In this document: positions 11,176 through 24,000 of the stretch, piece after piece
How positions within the stretch are numbered: position 1 is the first letter of the stretch
Layout of the letters: the number at the start of each line of letters is the position of its first letter
The notes under the pieces: generated by a model
The model's database searches: none
What the model was told of the DNA's origin: nothing
Seen by the model: only the letters and a program-made list of their open reading frames with translations
Assembly (NCBI RefSeq): GCF_026914265.1
Contig: NC_069124.1
Coordinates: 85,894,915-85,958,914, forward strand
Direction: 5' to 3'
DNA: 64,000 bases
Source: Mya arenaria
Lineage: Eukaryota > Mollusca > Bivalvia > Myida > Myidae
Made by a program: the position numbers and the translations under genes

Positions 11176-11246
11176 GACAGGATAGCTCAGTTGGTACAGT
11201 TACAGCTGATAACCCGGGGTCACTGGTTCGAATCCGACATGATCCG
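11176..11246 (+). repeat. tRNA-like sequence (SINE head or tRNA pseudogene, Ile-GAT-like)
   Basis: Contains a good A box (TAGCTCAGTTGG, 11183) and a perfect B box (GGTTCGAATCC, 11225-11235) at tRNA spacing, with GAT in the anticodon position. Acceptor and anticodon stems pair poorly, so it is not a functional tRNA. A tRNA-derived SINE head is the likeliest explanation. Confidence 0.6.
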
Positions 11247-14100
11247 TGTATTGTTATACATTTTAAATGTCATTTAATACGAAACTCAAATTGCTTTATA
11301 ATAAACTCCTACAATACATAGACAAATGCAGAGACACTGGAAAGTAAATCTTACTTCTATTGATGAAAATATACCTGTACAATTGACATGTTGTTTTCTA
11401 GAAAATGTGATTTCCAATGTCTCATCCTTGCTACACGAACCTGTTCATTAGCAACTCGGCATGTTTGCCGTGTTTGCTCAAAACAAAAAGACCTTGTCCA
11501 TGTTAGCCATTGGTCATGGTATTGTTTTATGTCTCCCAACTGCGATATCTTGTAAACTGGTGTATGTAGGAAAGAAGCAAATGTTCACAGTTTGTTATTC
11601 AGCTGATGATTGACTGAACTCTAACATTGTACTTCAACTTACATTTGAACAGTGTTTAAAGCCTTCACTCCCATTTTTCGTCCACTTAGTTATATAAAAA
11701 CCAAGTAAAGTACGAGGAGGATATTTTGAAATGACGCTTGATTGACGTCCTGTGTCAATGAAGTTAAAGTATTATATACTCTTATTTAGCGGATTCACCA
11801 ATCTGCAATGGAAACACATGACAGACGCTTGTATGTTAATTATATGCTTTTGGGTGGGTTAATAAATATAATTGATTTAATTTACTATTTTTATTACGAT
11901 ATCCAAAATAAGGGTTGCCTCTTAGATGTGTAATTCGTCTGTTACATAATCAACTGATCATCCCTGTGCATATGCCAATGTCTGAACTCGCAGACTGGTC
12001 CAGGCAAGGGATACAAATACTTCCAGTACTTCAATAGGTGAATCTGTTTTTACCATGAGAGAGAAAAGCACAACTGAGAATAAAACACTCATGGGGATTT
12101 TAATGTCCACCACCAATAGAGGTTGGAGACATGCTAGCCGTCCGTCTGGATGTATGTGTGGATGGATGAAGGCACAAAGTTTGTCCCACAAGATCTCTAA
12201 AACTGCTGCAGGGATGTGATGGAACTTATGGAGTTATGGCCCATTTGATTCTTGTCTGAAAATAATTTCCACAAGATGATCGCATGGATGTCATTCTTCC
12301 TTATACTGACTGAACATAACCAGTAGACAGGGATGATAACAGAGCCAAGTTGCCAATCCTGAAAATGTCTGCGTGGGGTTCAGGGGGCCGCTCAAGGTGG
12401 GGGGACATGGGGGGCGAAGCCCCCCGAAGCTTTCAGTATTTCAGGGATTCTAATACCCTTTTTTGCCTTAGAATAGTGTTCAAGGAGTACATCTTTCGGT
12501 TTGGTAGATAAAATTATGTTCAACAGGAGACATCCACAATCAGAACAATTATCAGGAATCTTAGCAGTGAAGTTTAACAAAGTTGTCTAAACAAAGTTAA
12601 ATTTACTCTTTTTTTACCTGAAGTCACAGGCATTAGACATGTACCTGACATTTTGGTTCAGTTGTCCACTTCCCATAAAACTCAACTGGCTATGATCAAA
12701 TGCCTGTGTATGAACAGTCTACACTGTGGGATGTTTGATTTATAATAATGAACAACATATCAATTATCATGCTTGCAAATGTTTATTGTAAAAGTGTTAT
12801 TTATTCAATTTTTATGTATCATAAGAGTATTTATTCCATTTTCTGCACATTTGATGAGAATATAATGTTATTAATTATGATATATATTATTACAAGTAAT
12901 ATCCAAACGGGACTTAAATGCTTTGGCAGCTAAGCCGTTGTAGACATGGTGGACTTTTGACGTATTCTGGACCCCAAGCCAGATTTTTCCCCTCATAGTG
13001 TTACATGAGTCCAGTAGCACAAACTAGATTGTCCCACAGCAGTTCAAGTCTCTCAAACAGGCTTTCAAATTCTATGTAAATTGATTCAGAATCATCCCTT
13101 GTGATTTTTAAGGAGGCCAAATGTCTCAAAACTATTTCTTATTCTATGCCAGAAAAATAGCTGCAACAGTTTTCTCAGTGTTTGTGTTTGTTGACTTGTC
13201 TTAGTTGAAACAAAACCGAGATCCATTAACTCCTCCACATGTTCATCATTGAAATGGCTAGCCACTCCGTAAGTCATCTTGTATGATGCTGTACACCTTT
13301 GAATTTTAATTCGCTGAGAGCTTTTGTATCTTTGGCAATTGTCTTAAGTAAGACACACTACTGTAGTGCCAGGGAGCATGTTCAGCCATAAATCCAAGTA
13401 TCATGGCCTCTGGATTGAATTGTCAGTCACATAAACGGGTACAACTGGATGCACTGGCTGAGGTGTCTGTTCATCCCTGACTTTTGTAACCATACAGGTA
13501 AACATACCTGGAAATACAAATTACAACAAAAGAATTTAAATCTCACTCAAACTGGGTCCTCGAGAAGTTTTGTTGAACTGTCTCAAATAGATATTAAAAT
13601 GACTGCCTCTACGTAATATATATTACTACTACAAAATATTTATTCATTTTTTTTTTAAATTTGAACCAAACCAATTTTCATTTGAACCTCCCATTACGGT
13701 CAACAATGCTTCAAACATTATGAGAATAATAAAAAAAAAACGGTTTACAGCGTAAACTTCAATAGGCCAAATTAAATTTGTAAAATAAAAATCGATTATT
13801 ATGACACAATCCGAATCGGGATGTCCGAAATAATGCTACATGCGCAAAATTCATTCTCAGTTTGATCAATTTCTATTAACTCAAAAAGAAACGTTTCGGG
13901 AATTTTTCTTAAAAATAAATGGCAAATATACCCTTAAAATCGACGAATCGATGTTTTTAGAAGTTGGTGGTGTTTTTTTTTCAATTTTCCAATACCCGTT
14001 TATTCGTCTTCGTCGTCTGTCATATCCGGATACGACCATCCGGATACTGTCTTCTAGTCCCATCGGTAATTTCCGTAATCACCGGATGCTATCTTAACCA
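11247..14100. other. No gene recognised; GC hairpin at 12409-12425
   Basis: No exon with supporting splice sites and motifs was found. A near-perfect hairpin GGGGGGCGAAGCCCCCC lies at 12409-12425, a kind of motif common in mollusc repeats. A 61-codon minus-strand frame at 13277-13092 looks protein-like (DEHVEELMDLGF) but is not recognised and could be transposon debris. Confidence 0.4.
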
Positions 14101-14998
14101 ATCATATAGCTCGATAATGCCAAGACGTAATTAGGTTCGTTAATTTCCGGCTTTACACTTCCGGAAAACTCACCTTTCGTACCCATATTGTTCGAACTGA
14201 GCTCGAATCGCTCCCTGTACCCCTCCCCCCTAGAAAAAACTCAACGGATTTACATTAATCTCAAAATCGATCCGTGAGGCCTTAAATCCGGATTAATCCG
14301 GAATTTTATCATCACTGTAGATGCTTTACAAAAAAGGTTTTCCAATTGTATTAAGAATGCCGCCTTTTTTTATACTTTTGTAGAGTGAACTTCTCTACAG
14401 CGGTTGCTTGATACTTAACAGAATTAACCATCATGAGCAGATATGGTGCTTTATGTATTTGCATTCACCACATAACTCAAATCATATTTAAAAGATTTTT
14501 TAACATTCACATTAATTTTAAAATCAATTAATTTTGATTTGTCTCCCTTTTCATTTTTTGGTCAGCTGCACTAAAACTCAGCCAGAAATCACTGATAATT
14601 TACTTCAGGGATTGTTACCAAATAAAGTTGTACCTAGCATTGGCACGGTCAGCTTGGATAGCTTTTCAGCTTGGATAGCTTTTCGTTAGATATTGCCCCT
14701 TGATTTTGTATACATATAATTTACATATTGATTATGTTATTTCTAATGAATACCTCTAGTTTTGGTAATAATTTACTTTTTATAAAAAAAATAGCACATA
14801 CAAAGTTTTGTATTTTACAAAGTTATCTCTGCATTTTATACACAACAATGTCACAACAATGTCATTAAATCAAATTCACTAATAATCAGTCATTTTCCAT
14901 TCTTAACACTAAAGTCTCTAACATCAGGGGTGCGATCAACTTCTTGTCGCGTCAACGGTAGCCAGATTCTTACATGCTGGTCATGTTACTCTGGATGC
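14101..14998 (-). other. Probable 3' UTR / downstream flank of TPGS2
   Basis: Lies immediately downstream of the TPGS2 stop codon. On the minus strand no canonical AATAAA was seen in the roughly 650 bp after the stop; a variant AGTAAA lies at 14777-14772. The true polyadenylation site is not determinable by eye. Confidence 0.35.
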
Positions 14999-15062
14999 TT
15001 ATTTCTTGCCAGCAAGCTGGGACGAAGATCCGCTGGGCTTCAGGCCAGGCTGGTTTACACCT
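14999..15062 (-). CDS. TPGS2: TPGS2 exon 9 (stop codon)
   Basis: Acceptor GTGTATCAG. Encodes GVNQPGLKPSGSSSQLAGKK then TAA. The split Lys codon AA|A joins exon 8 in frame, and the S/G/K-rich end resembles the vertebrate C-terminus. Confidence 0.85.
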
Positions 15063-18000
15063 CTGATACACAATAATCACAACATTATCTACACAGAACA
15101 GTACACATGTTAAGGTAAACATGAAAATATGACATAATTAACGATAACAACATGTTTTACTTTCAATGACTTTCTAAATGGAATTCAACGTTTTATAGTT
15201 ATTGCCATCATCTTGCTTAACCAACAGCTTAAAAGCATAACAGACATGAAATACACACAATTATTATATTCATTACATCTTTTTATGTAAATATGCATTG
15301 AAAACTAGTTTAAAATAATCATTTTATACCATTAAATTAGTTAATTTGTTTTTTGCAAGTGAGACATTATATCTATTTCTTAACAATGCATTTTTCAATT
15401 AAATATTACTTATTGAATGATTGAATAAATTATCTGAGAGAGAGAGTTCACTTACTTTGCAGAAGCAACAGTAGCCTTCTTGCGCAGACCAGGCGGCTGT
15501 GACTGGGTCTGTGCTGGAACCGGCTTCCTGTAACATTACCGTAACCATATTTGATAAGGTTACATATATGTGATTTATATTTGTTAACATTTCATTGTGC
15601 TGTATTCATGGGTTGGCACTGGAACCAGCTTCCTGTAGCATGATCCATATTGATCAGCTTACTTATATATGAAATACACTTGTTTACATAGCAAAACAAT
15701 ATTATTGTGTTGTATTCATAGTTTCGCATCCAATAGATCTAAGATTTTCAACATCAAAACACCAGTTGCAAAGAATATAATCATCCTATAGAGGGAAAGG
15801 ATCAATTGCCATTCCTTAAAGACATACCACACTGAAATTGTTATTGTTTTAATTCTATATTTTATGACACAGTCAATATAGTTTTCACTGTCAAATGAAC
15901 AAGTTCTATGATCATAATTGTGACACACTCTGCGGCACTGAAAGCAAAACATTGACTACATTTATCCAATGACAACTGAAAGAAATATGGACAGACAACT
16001 CATAAGTACTAAAAATACAAAATTCGAATGGTAGCATCTAACGTCATGTTATTTTGTTTATCAGAATAAACCCTGTTCGGGAAACCTGCTAACTATTCGG
16101 AAAAAAAGTCATTTCAAAACATACAAAAACATTAACTCAGATAAAAGACAATTAATCATTTCAGATGTACGGCTGTAAACAACTCTGTGAATGCAATTTT
16201 CACACTACCAAACCCATGCCAGGTGAACACTTTTTCAAAGATATATGAGAAAATTTGTTTGGTACCAATCATGAACCTTTTTATCTCCTTTTTCGCCCCT
16301 TACGGTGACATTTTGCATGTCATGAAGACTGCTCTTCACAAAACATGTGAACTGTGTTAGACATTACTTTTAAATGATTTCAAGGATGTCCTACTTTCCT
16401 GTAAAAAATGCAGTTTGACTTTGAAAATATATGTTATGAAAAACCCGTTCATAGTTTTCCCAATTTTATAAACTGAGCATTAAGTATTTTAAAGATAACA
16501 CAGAGAGACAGAAAAATGCTTACTTTTTATCTGACTTCCCTTTAAACACTTTGCCAATATCTATCTGTATTGTCGAGGTTGCAGAGGTATCATCCCCATG
16601 ATGACTGCCTACTGTCAGTTCAGAATCCAGCTCCAGCCTCAACGGGGCGTACATTGTGAACCATTGCTGTAACAGAGGGAATCATCACTGTATAAACATT
16701 TTAAACCAATGCTGTAACATTGTGAACCATTGCTACAACATAGAGAACCAATGTTATAACATTGTAAACCATTGCTACAACATAGAGAACCAATGCTATA
16801 ATATTGTAAACCATTGCTACAACATAGAGAACCAATGCTATAATATTGTAAACCATTGCTACAACATAGAGAACCAATGCTATAACATTGTAAACCATTG
16901 CTACAACATAGAGAACCAATGCTATAACATTGTAAACCATTGCTACAACATAGAGAACCAATGCTATAACATTGCTAACTATCATTGAAAAAGATGAACA
17001 TTGCTGTAACATTGTGAACCATTGCTGTAACATTGTGAACCATTCCTTTAACATTGAGAACCATTACTGTAACATTGAGAACCATTACTGTAACATTGAG
17101 AACAATTGCTGTAACATTGAGAAGCATTGCTGTAATATTGAGAACAATTGCTGTAACATCAAGAAACATTGCTGTAACATCGAGAACAATTGCTGTAACA
17201 TTGTGAACCATTGCTGTAACATCGAGAAACATTGACATCACATCGAGAAGCATTGCTGTAATATTGAAAACCATTGCTGTAACATTGTGAACCATTGCTG
17301 TAACATTGTGAACAATTGCTGTAACATCGAGAAACATTGCTGTCACATCAAGAAGCATTGCTGTAATATTGAGAACAATTGCTGTAACATCGTGAACCAT
17401 TGCTGTAACATTAAGGACCATTGCTGATACATGACCATACATTGTGAATCAAATACATGTACATGTAAATCATTATTATTTACATTAATGAAGTCAATCT
17501 GCTTTCAAAAGATACTATATTTTTACCTTGGACTGTTGGCAAAGTCCGATGTCAGTGAAGGCATACTGCCACTGGGGTAGCCCAAGGTGCATGACCATCA
17601 GACGGTAATAAGATGTGAATGTGTCTGTTATGTAGTGCCACCGCAAGGCACGGTCCAAAAACCATATCTCAATCTTTGGGTCTGTTCCACCTGAGACAAA
17701 CAATGTGTTAGTATGAACATGCTTGTACAAAAGGTAGAGAAATTATCATTTCTAAACATTTAATTTTGGGATTTCCACTTAATTCCAGATTGTTCAATTT
17801 CCTTTTTTTATAAATCTGATTAATCTGTGTGAGAAAACAAACAAGAGTGAACAAATCTAAAAGTGGCATACCCTGTACATGTGATTTTATTATTTTTTAA
17901 AAATACATGAGGAAATAATTCAAAGTTTACATTACCAAAGTGCTTAGATTATGGCATTAAAGAAGAATTCCATTAACAAATACAAGCACAGAAGTAAAAG

Positions 18001-21000
18001 CAATTTCTTATTTCAATCCGCATGCAAGATCAGCTGTCTGCAGTGTAATTCAGGCAATTTAGGTACCAATCAAAAGGTAAATAAACATGCAAAAAATGTA
18101 GTCAGAAAATCAAACAGCTTGAGGAAAATGATAAAAATGGTTCAATTTCAGCACACTCTACTTTTTACCTGGCATAGCATATTTGTTGTAAGTATTATTT
18201 TTTCTGTAAACACTTTGTTACAGCTTCAGAAAGTTATATTTTCAACAAGAGGGCCAATCTGGCCCTAAAGCGCTCACCTGAGTAAAAGAGTTTGACCTTT
18301 GTAATCAATATAGCTTGATATTTGTTCTCAAAAATATTGAAAAACATACTGGTCAATCATGTTGCCTGGATAATCACTGACAGGACTTGTCACAGTTTCC
18401 TGCACACTGACAGAACTTGTCACAGTTTCCTGCACACTGACAGGACTTGATGATTGACTGCACACTGACAGGATTTTGTTCAGTTGCCTGCACACTGACA
18501 GGACTTGATTATTGACTGCACACTGACATAATTTGATTCTCATACCTGCACACTGACAGAACTTTGTTCAGTTGCCTGCACACAGACATGACTTGATAAT
18601 TGACTGCACACTGACAGCACTTGGTACAGATACCTGCACACTGACAGGACTTTTTTCAGTTGCCTGCACACTGACAGGGCTTTGTTCAATGCCTGCACAC
18701 GGACAGGGCTTTGTTCAATGCCTGCACACTGACAAAACTATCTTAAATAGCTTGCACACTGAAAGAACTTTTAGTATCGATACACAAACAACAAACAGTG
18801 CACCATCCAATAAAATCAATAAACTGCCTTAAGCTCTAAAAATCAAATGTCAGAACACATTCAGCACCTTCCACTAATATTATCGCTTCTTCCATCAAGG
18901 TCAACATCACCTTCCTTCAAATGTTCACAATTAAATTTTTCTTTATATACATTAAGGCTTATTCACTATACACACAGAAGATAAGATTGTAGCTTAGAAT
19001 AATCTACATGAAGTTCAATGGAAAAGCCTGATTACTAAAGTCATCATTAAGTAAAAATGAAATTTCTTCTAAAGAATGAAGTGTATAATAATTATTTGAA
19101 TCTATGAACCTAAAAAAAGAACAATAATTACCTTAAAAGTGACTATGTTGAAGACTTAATAAAATTTAAAATCTATTCCCTTGTTACTAAATATAGAAAG
19201 TAGTGGAATCTCCAACAAAAGGGGAGACCATATAGCAAGACTTGATGCCTTTGCTTCAAGAATAACTTTACATAACTATCAGATTTTAACATTTTGTTGT
19301 TGTTGTTTTTGTTAATCAATCGTGACCCATTGTTCTTTTTTGTAGAGGGTCACCCAAGGAAGCTTCCTGTAAAGTTAAATTGAATTTGGACAGGTAGTTT
19401 CAGAGGAGATGTTTTTAAAAGCAAAACAGGAAGTCAGCCATTTTGTTGTTGTTGCTGTTGTTGCTGATAAATCATGACCCCTTGTTGAATTTTTGTAGAG
19501 GGTCACCCCAGGAAGCTTCCTGTAAAGTTTCACTGAATTTGGACTGGTAGTTTCAGAGGAGATGTTTTTTAAAGCATCACAGGAAGTCAACCATTTTGTT
19601 GTTGTTGCTGATGTTGTTGTTGTTGATCAATCATGTCCCCTTGTTGTATTTTTGTAGAGGGTCACCCAAGGAAGCTTCCTGTAAAGTTTCATTGAATTTT
19701 GACTGGTAGCTTCAGAGGAGATGTTTTTTAAAGCAAAACAGGAAGTCAGCCATTTTGTTGCTGTTGTTGTTGATCAATCGTGGCTCCTTGTTGTATTTTG
19801 GTAGAGGGTCACCTAAGGAAGCTTTCTGTGAAGTTTCATTGAATTTGGCCAGGTAGTTTCAGAGGAGATGTTTTTTTAGCAATTGTTGACAGGACGGACT
19901 GACTGACGGACGGACGCCGGACAAAGACTGATCACAATAGCTCACCTTGAGCACTTCGTGCTCTGGTGAGCTAAAAAGTGATCAAAAGATGTAAAAATGA
20001 GTTAAAAGAATGGGAGATGGTTATCTGCTTAAGGGGCTGACAATCCGTTGGCAAATGTACTGACAACAATTGACTCTATTAAAATGTTCAAATGAACCAA
20101 ATATCTCAACAAATAACAGTAATTCTGTGTGACTGAGGTGTTAATATACCATGTTCTATCAGTGGTTTCTTCTACAGGTTACATTTCAGGCAGTGTTTGA
20201 TCTACGGCCAAAAAATACACAAGAGCACCAAGCAGAAACCAATGCTCATCTGTTTATTTTTCCAGTTGGGGCATAATTCAACAAATATTTTAGTAAGTCA
20301 TGTATGTGGATATTGTCAAAGTGAACATGTGTACCAGTTTTTGTATATATAATAATGAAATTTAAAAATATATTTTATAATATACATCAAGTCAAAGCTA
20401 ACACTAAAATGGCTATGACAATACTTCATAACTGTTTATTTTTTGACAACCGGCAAGCTTAAAAATAACAAACTACAGAGATCATTCATCCTAGCCACAT
20501 CACTCAAAAATGTTCAATTAAGATGGTGCTCAACTAACTGAATATGAAAGCTCTCATCCTTAAGAGCATTTAATATAATAAACATTTTTCATTTTGCATT
20601 CAGTGTACTTCTTTGCTTCCCAATTTCGGGCCGAATTTAGCAGCCTCAATTTCATTACCAAACAAATTCTCCCCCCACAATTTTTTAAAAATCCCATATT
20701 CTCTTTTGAAGTAAATAAATAGATCAAAAGAGCTGAATTAAGAAAGTGTCCATAGGACAAGATGCTCCGACTTCCAGCCCCTGTCTCAAAATCAAAGGCC
20801 ATTATTCCAACCATAGTTGATGAATATGCATTCAAATTACCAAATATTTTTGAGAATACATGCAACATGATATTGCATGCTTAAAAGGCTATTCTTTATG
20901 TAAGTCAAGGGCCATAACTCTGCATATACAAAACCCAAGGTACACAACTTCACATGCTGCTTGACATTCCTGTTAAGTTTCATCAATCTGGTTATTACAG

Positions 21001-24000
21001 TACATAATTGAAGAAGCATGTGACATAATTTTTTGCGATGATGACATGGTCAGACAAAAGAAAATCTATATAAAAATGATTTTGCCCAAGCTTTGATGCA
21101 TATAAACCTTCTGATTAAATTCCATTACTTCTCTATGTCCTCTGTATAGCATTCCCCTACCCAAATTGTGGGGACAAATAAAAAAATTCATAAGCTAATT
21201 CTTTTTGCACAAACAAAAACTGTGCTAGCTGATCCTGAGAAATTATCATTATCCAGAACTAAACAGAAGGCTAGAAGGTCTAATAAATGGGATGGTTTAG
21301 GATTGCTACATGTTCAAGACAAACTTAATGCTTCATGTGAAATTGATAGTTACAACCAAATCTCTGATTGACAAGGAAAACATACTGAGAACAAGAGCTG
21401 TCGAAGGACAGGGCGCTCGACTATATGCTGCTTTGGCTTAGAAATGAATGCATTAATTATGTAAAAACTGCCTGTAAAAACAATTAAAAAGTCAAATAAA
21501 AAAGTCAAAAACAAGCAATATTGTTGAATTAATATCCCCTGCCAAATTAGGCAAAGCAAATTGAAATCATGTGTTGGTTAAATATTCCAACCAAAACATG
21601 AAATACTGCAGCAAAGTTATGGAATGAATATAGTCTAGCATTAAGATTTGACTTCGTAACCTTGTTTTTTACCCCAATTTACCCAGATTCAAACCAATAA
21701 AATATGTCATCTAGGCAAACATTCTGAAAATACATTAAATAATGCAAAGATATTAATTTGGAGGGGATATTACGCATTTTGTTCCTAAGTTTTCTCTAAC
21801 ATTTGACCTTATGACCTAGTTTTTAACCTCATGTGACCCACTTTTGAAATCTACCAAGATTACATCGAGGGGAGCATTCTGACCACAGTTTGAACAATGT
21901 CTGACCAATCAATACAAATTGTTGATTCAGAACTTGATTCTTCGAAGATTTGATCAAGTGACATAGTTGCTGATATCACTAATCATTGATTTCATCAAGG
22001 AAAACACACACATAATTAAGTTTAATAAATATTGGACAAAATATATTGCCCGGTAGTATTTACCAAAGATTTGACCTAGTGACCTAGTTTTGAATCTCAT
22101 GGGAACCATTTTAACAATGCAATGAGATTTCATGAAGGGAAAATGATGTCCAAGTTTGACCATAATCTGAACAATCATTACCATGATATGGTTCCAGACA
22201 AAAATCTAAGATTTGACCTTGTGACCTAATATTTTATCACATGTGACCCATTTATAAATTAGTTGAGAAGTTTAACAAGGGGAAACATTCTGATTAAGTT
22301 TGGTGGATAGTGGACCAAATATAATATCTCTAGTGTGTTTCAAATATCTTTCTAAGATTTGACCTTGTGACCTATTTTTTACCACATGTGACACACTCTT
22401 AGATGCAGTTGAGACTTGATCAAGGGGAACATTCTGACCAAGTTCGAACATAATCTAATCAATCCCTACCAAGATATGATTTCGATGATATGGTTTCAGA
22501 CAAAGCATTAACCTAATTTTCATACCAGATGACCTAGTTTCAAATCAATCTAGGAGTTCATCAAGGAAAACATTCTGATAAAATCTCATGAATATTGGAC
22601 CCAATATTATGTCTCTTTTGTGTTCTTAAGTTTTTTTCCTAAAATCTGACCAAGTGACCGAGTATTTGACACCATGTGATCAACTTAGACAGGAAAAATG
22701 GACAGACAACGCCAATACAAAATCTCTCTCCCAAAGCCTTCGGTTTCGGTGTTGGATAAAAAGTTTTTCAAGTAAATCAGGGGGCATAATTTGTAGTTAG
22801 GATGATATGGAGTTAGGTAGCGTAATTGTGTAATGGTCTTGAATACTGTGTGAAGTATGAAATCAATTGAATGTAAGGTATTTGAGTTAAAAATTGCCCT
22901 AAAATTTAAACAAAATGCTGACATAGACCCTGGGGTGAATAGTATAGCCCTCCTTATTATTCAAATAGTCAAGCTAATAACAAGGGTGGGGTGAAGTTGC
23001 ATATCATAGAGTTACTAAATATATGGAAAATTTTCATAAACATGAGTGTACATGAAAGTACCAAGATCCATTGGTGTAATATATTTATACAAGATTATAA
23101 AATAGGGGTGATCTGGTTGTTGAATTGAAAATAGGGGTGATCTGACTGCTGTATTGAAAAATGATGCAAAAAAAAACTCTGGCTAGAACAGTTTGAAAGT
23201 GTCTGAAAATATTAAACTTGTATCATCAGTAAAACAATTGTCCATTTTAAGGCTAATTTTAAAATTACCGCCAGTGAAATTAATTGTCCAAAAAAACTGT
23301 GAATTAAACAATACAGAAATACCACTTTCAAAAAGTTGCTTATATAACCTAACACACAGAAATGATGTTTTGATTATGAACAATAAATAAATGACTTATG
23401 TGTTTGATTTTGGGTTTTAATCAAATATCTGACATTGTGAACTATGAAACGATAAATAGGATCATGAAATGGTAAAAAGTTACTAATAAATCATAAATGT
23501 AAGGTTTTAGAATATCTAATCCAGGTGCTCTTTAAAAAAATATAACACCATTTCTGTGGCAAAACAACCGGTTACCATAGTTCATAAAATCTGAGGAGTA
23601 TGCCTTTGCCACTATTTCTGCAGACTCTTTAAACTCTGGAGCTAAAACAACGCTTTCATTTAAACATCATTGACTTATTCTTGTAGATACCTGGCACCAG
23701 GTGGAAGCTCTGATCAACGAGTTACTTTTATTTTCATAGATGTTTTGACTCCAAATCAAAATATAATTTTATTATTGGACTAAAGTTAATCTAAAGACAA
23801 AATTTGAATTCATTCACCTGATATTGTTTTTTCAGAGACATTTTAAAAGATATACAAGTAGTATAAACCAAGCATGTTACTTAAGTGAAATATCAAAATA
23901 AAAGATGAACTGTCCAAAAAGCTATAGTAGCATATATATAACCTATGCTTATTATCTTATTTAACCTAGGCTATGGTAAACAAAAGCATTTCATAAAATT

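Larger units (their letters stand above)
18242..19974. mobile_element. Helitron-like non-autonomous element with internal tandem repeats
   Basis: Starts TCAACAAGAGGGCC with a perfect short hairpin AGGGCCAATCTGGCCCT. It ends in a strong hairpin AGCTCACCTTGAGCAC / GTGCTCTGGTGAGCT followed by AA, giving CTAA. TC at the start and a hairpin plus CTRR at the end fit Helitrons. Inside are a 29-bp array and four units of about 155 bp. No coding capacity. Superfamily is inference from the ends. Confidence 0.65.

Noticed and set aside
11176-11246. Functional tRNA-Ile gene
   Set aside because: Acceptor, D and anticodon stems do not pair well enough; treated as tRNA-derived repeat.
13092-13277. 61-codon minus-strand frame with DEHVEELMDLGF
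   Set aside because: Protein-like but unrecognised; stops on both sides and no confirmed splice sites. Probably transposon debris.
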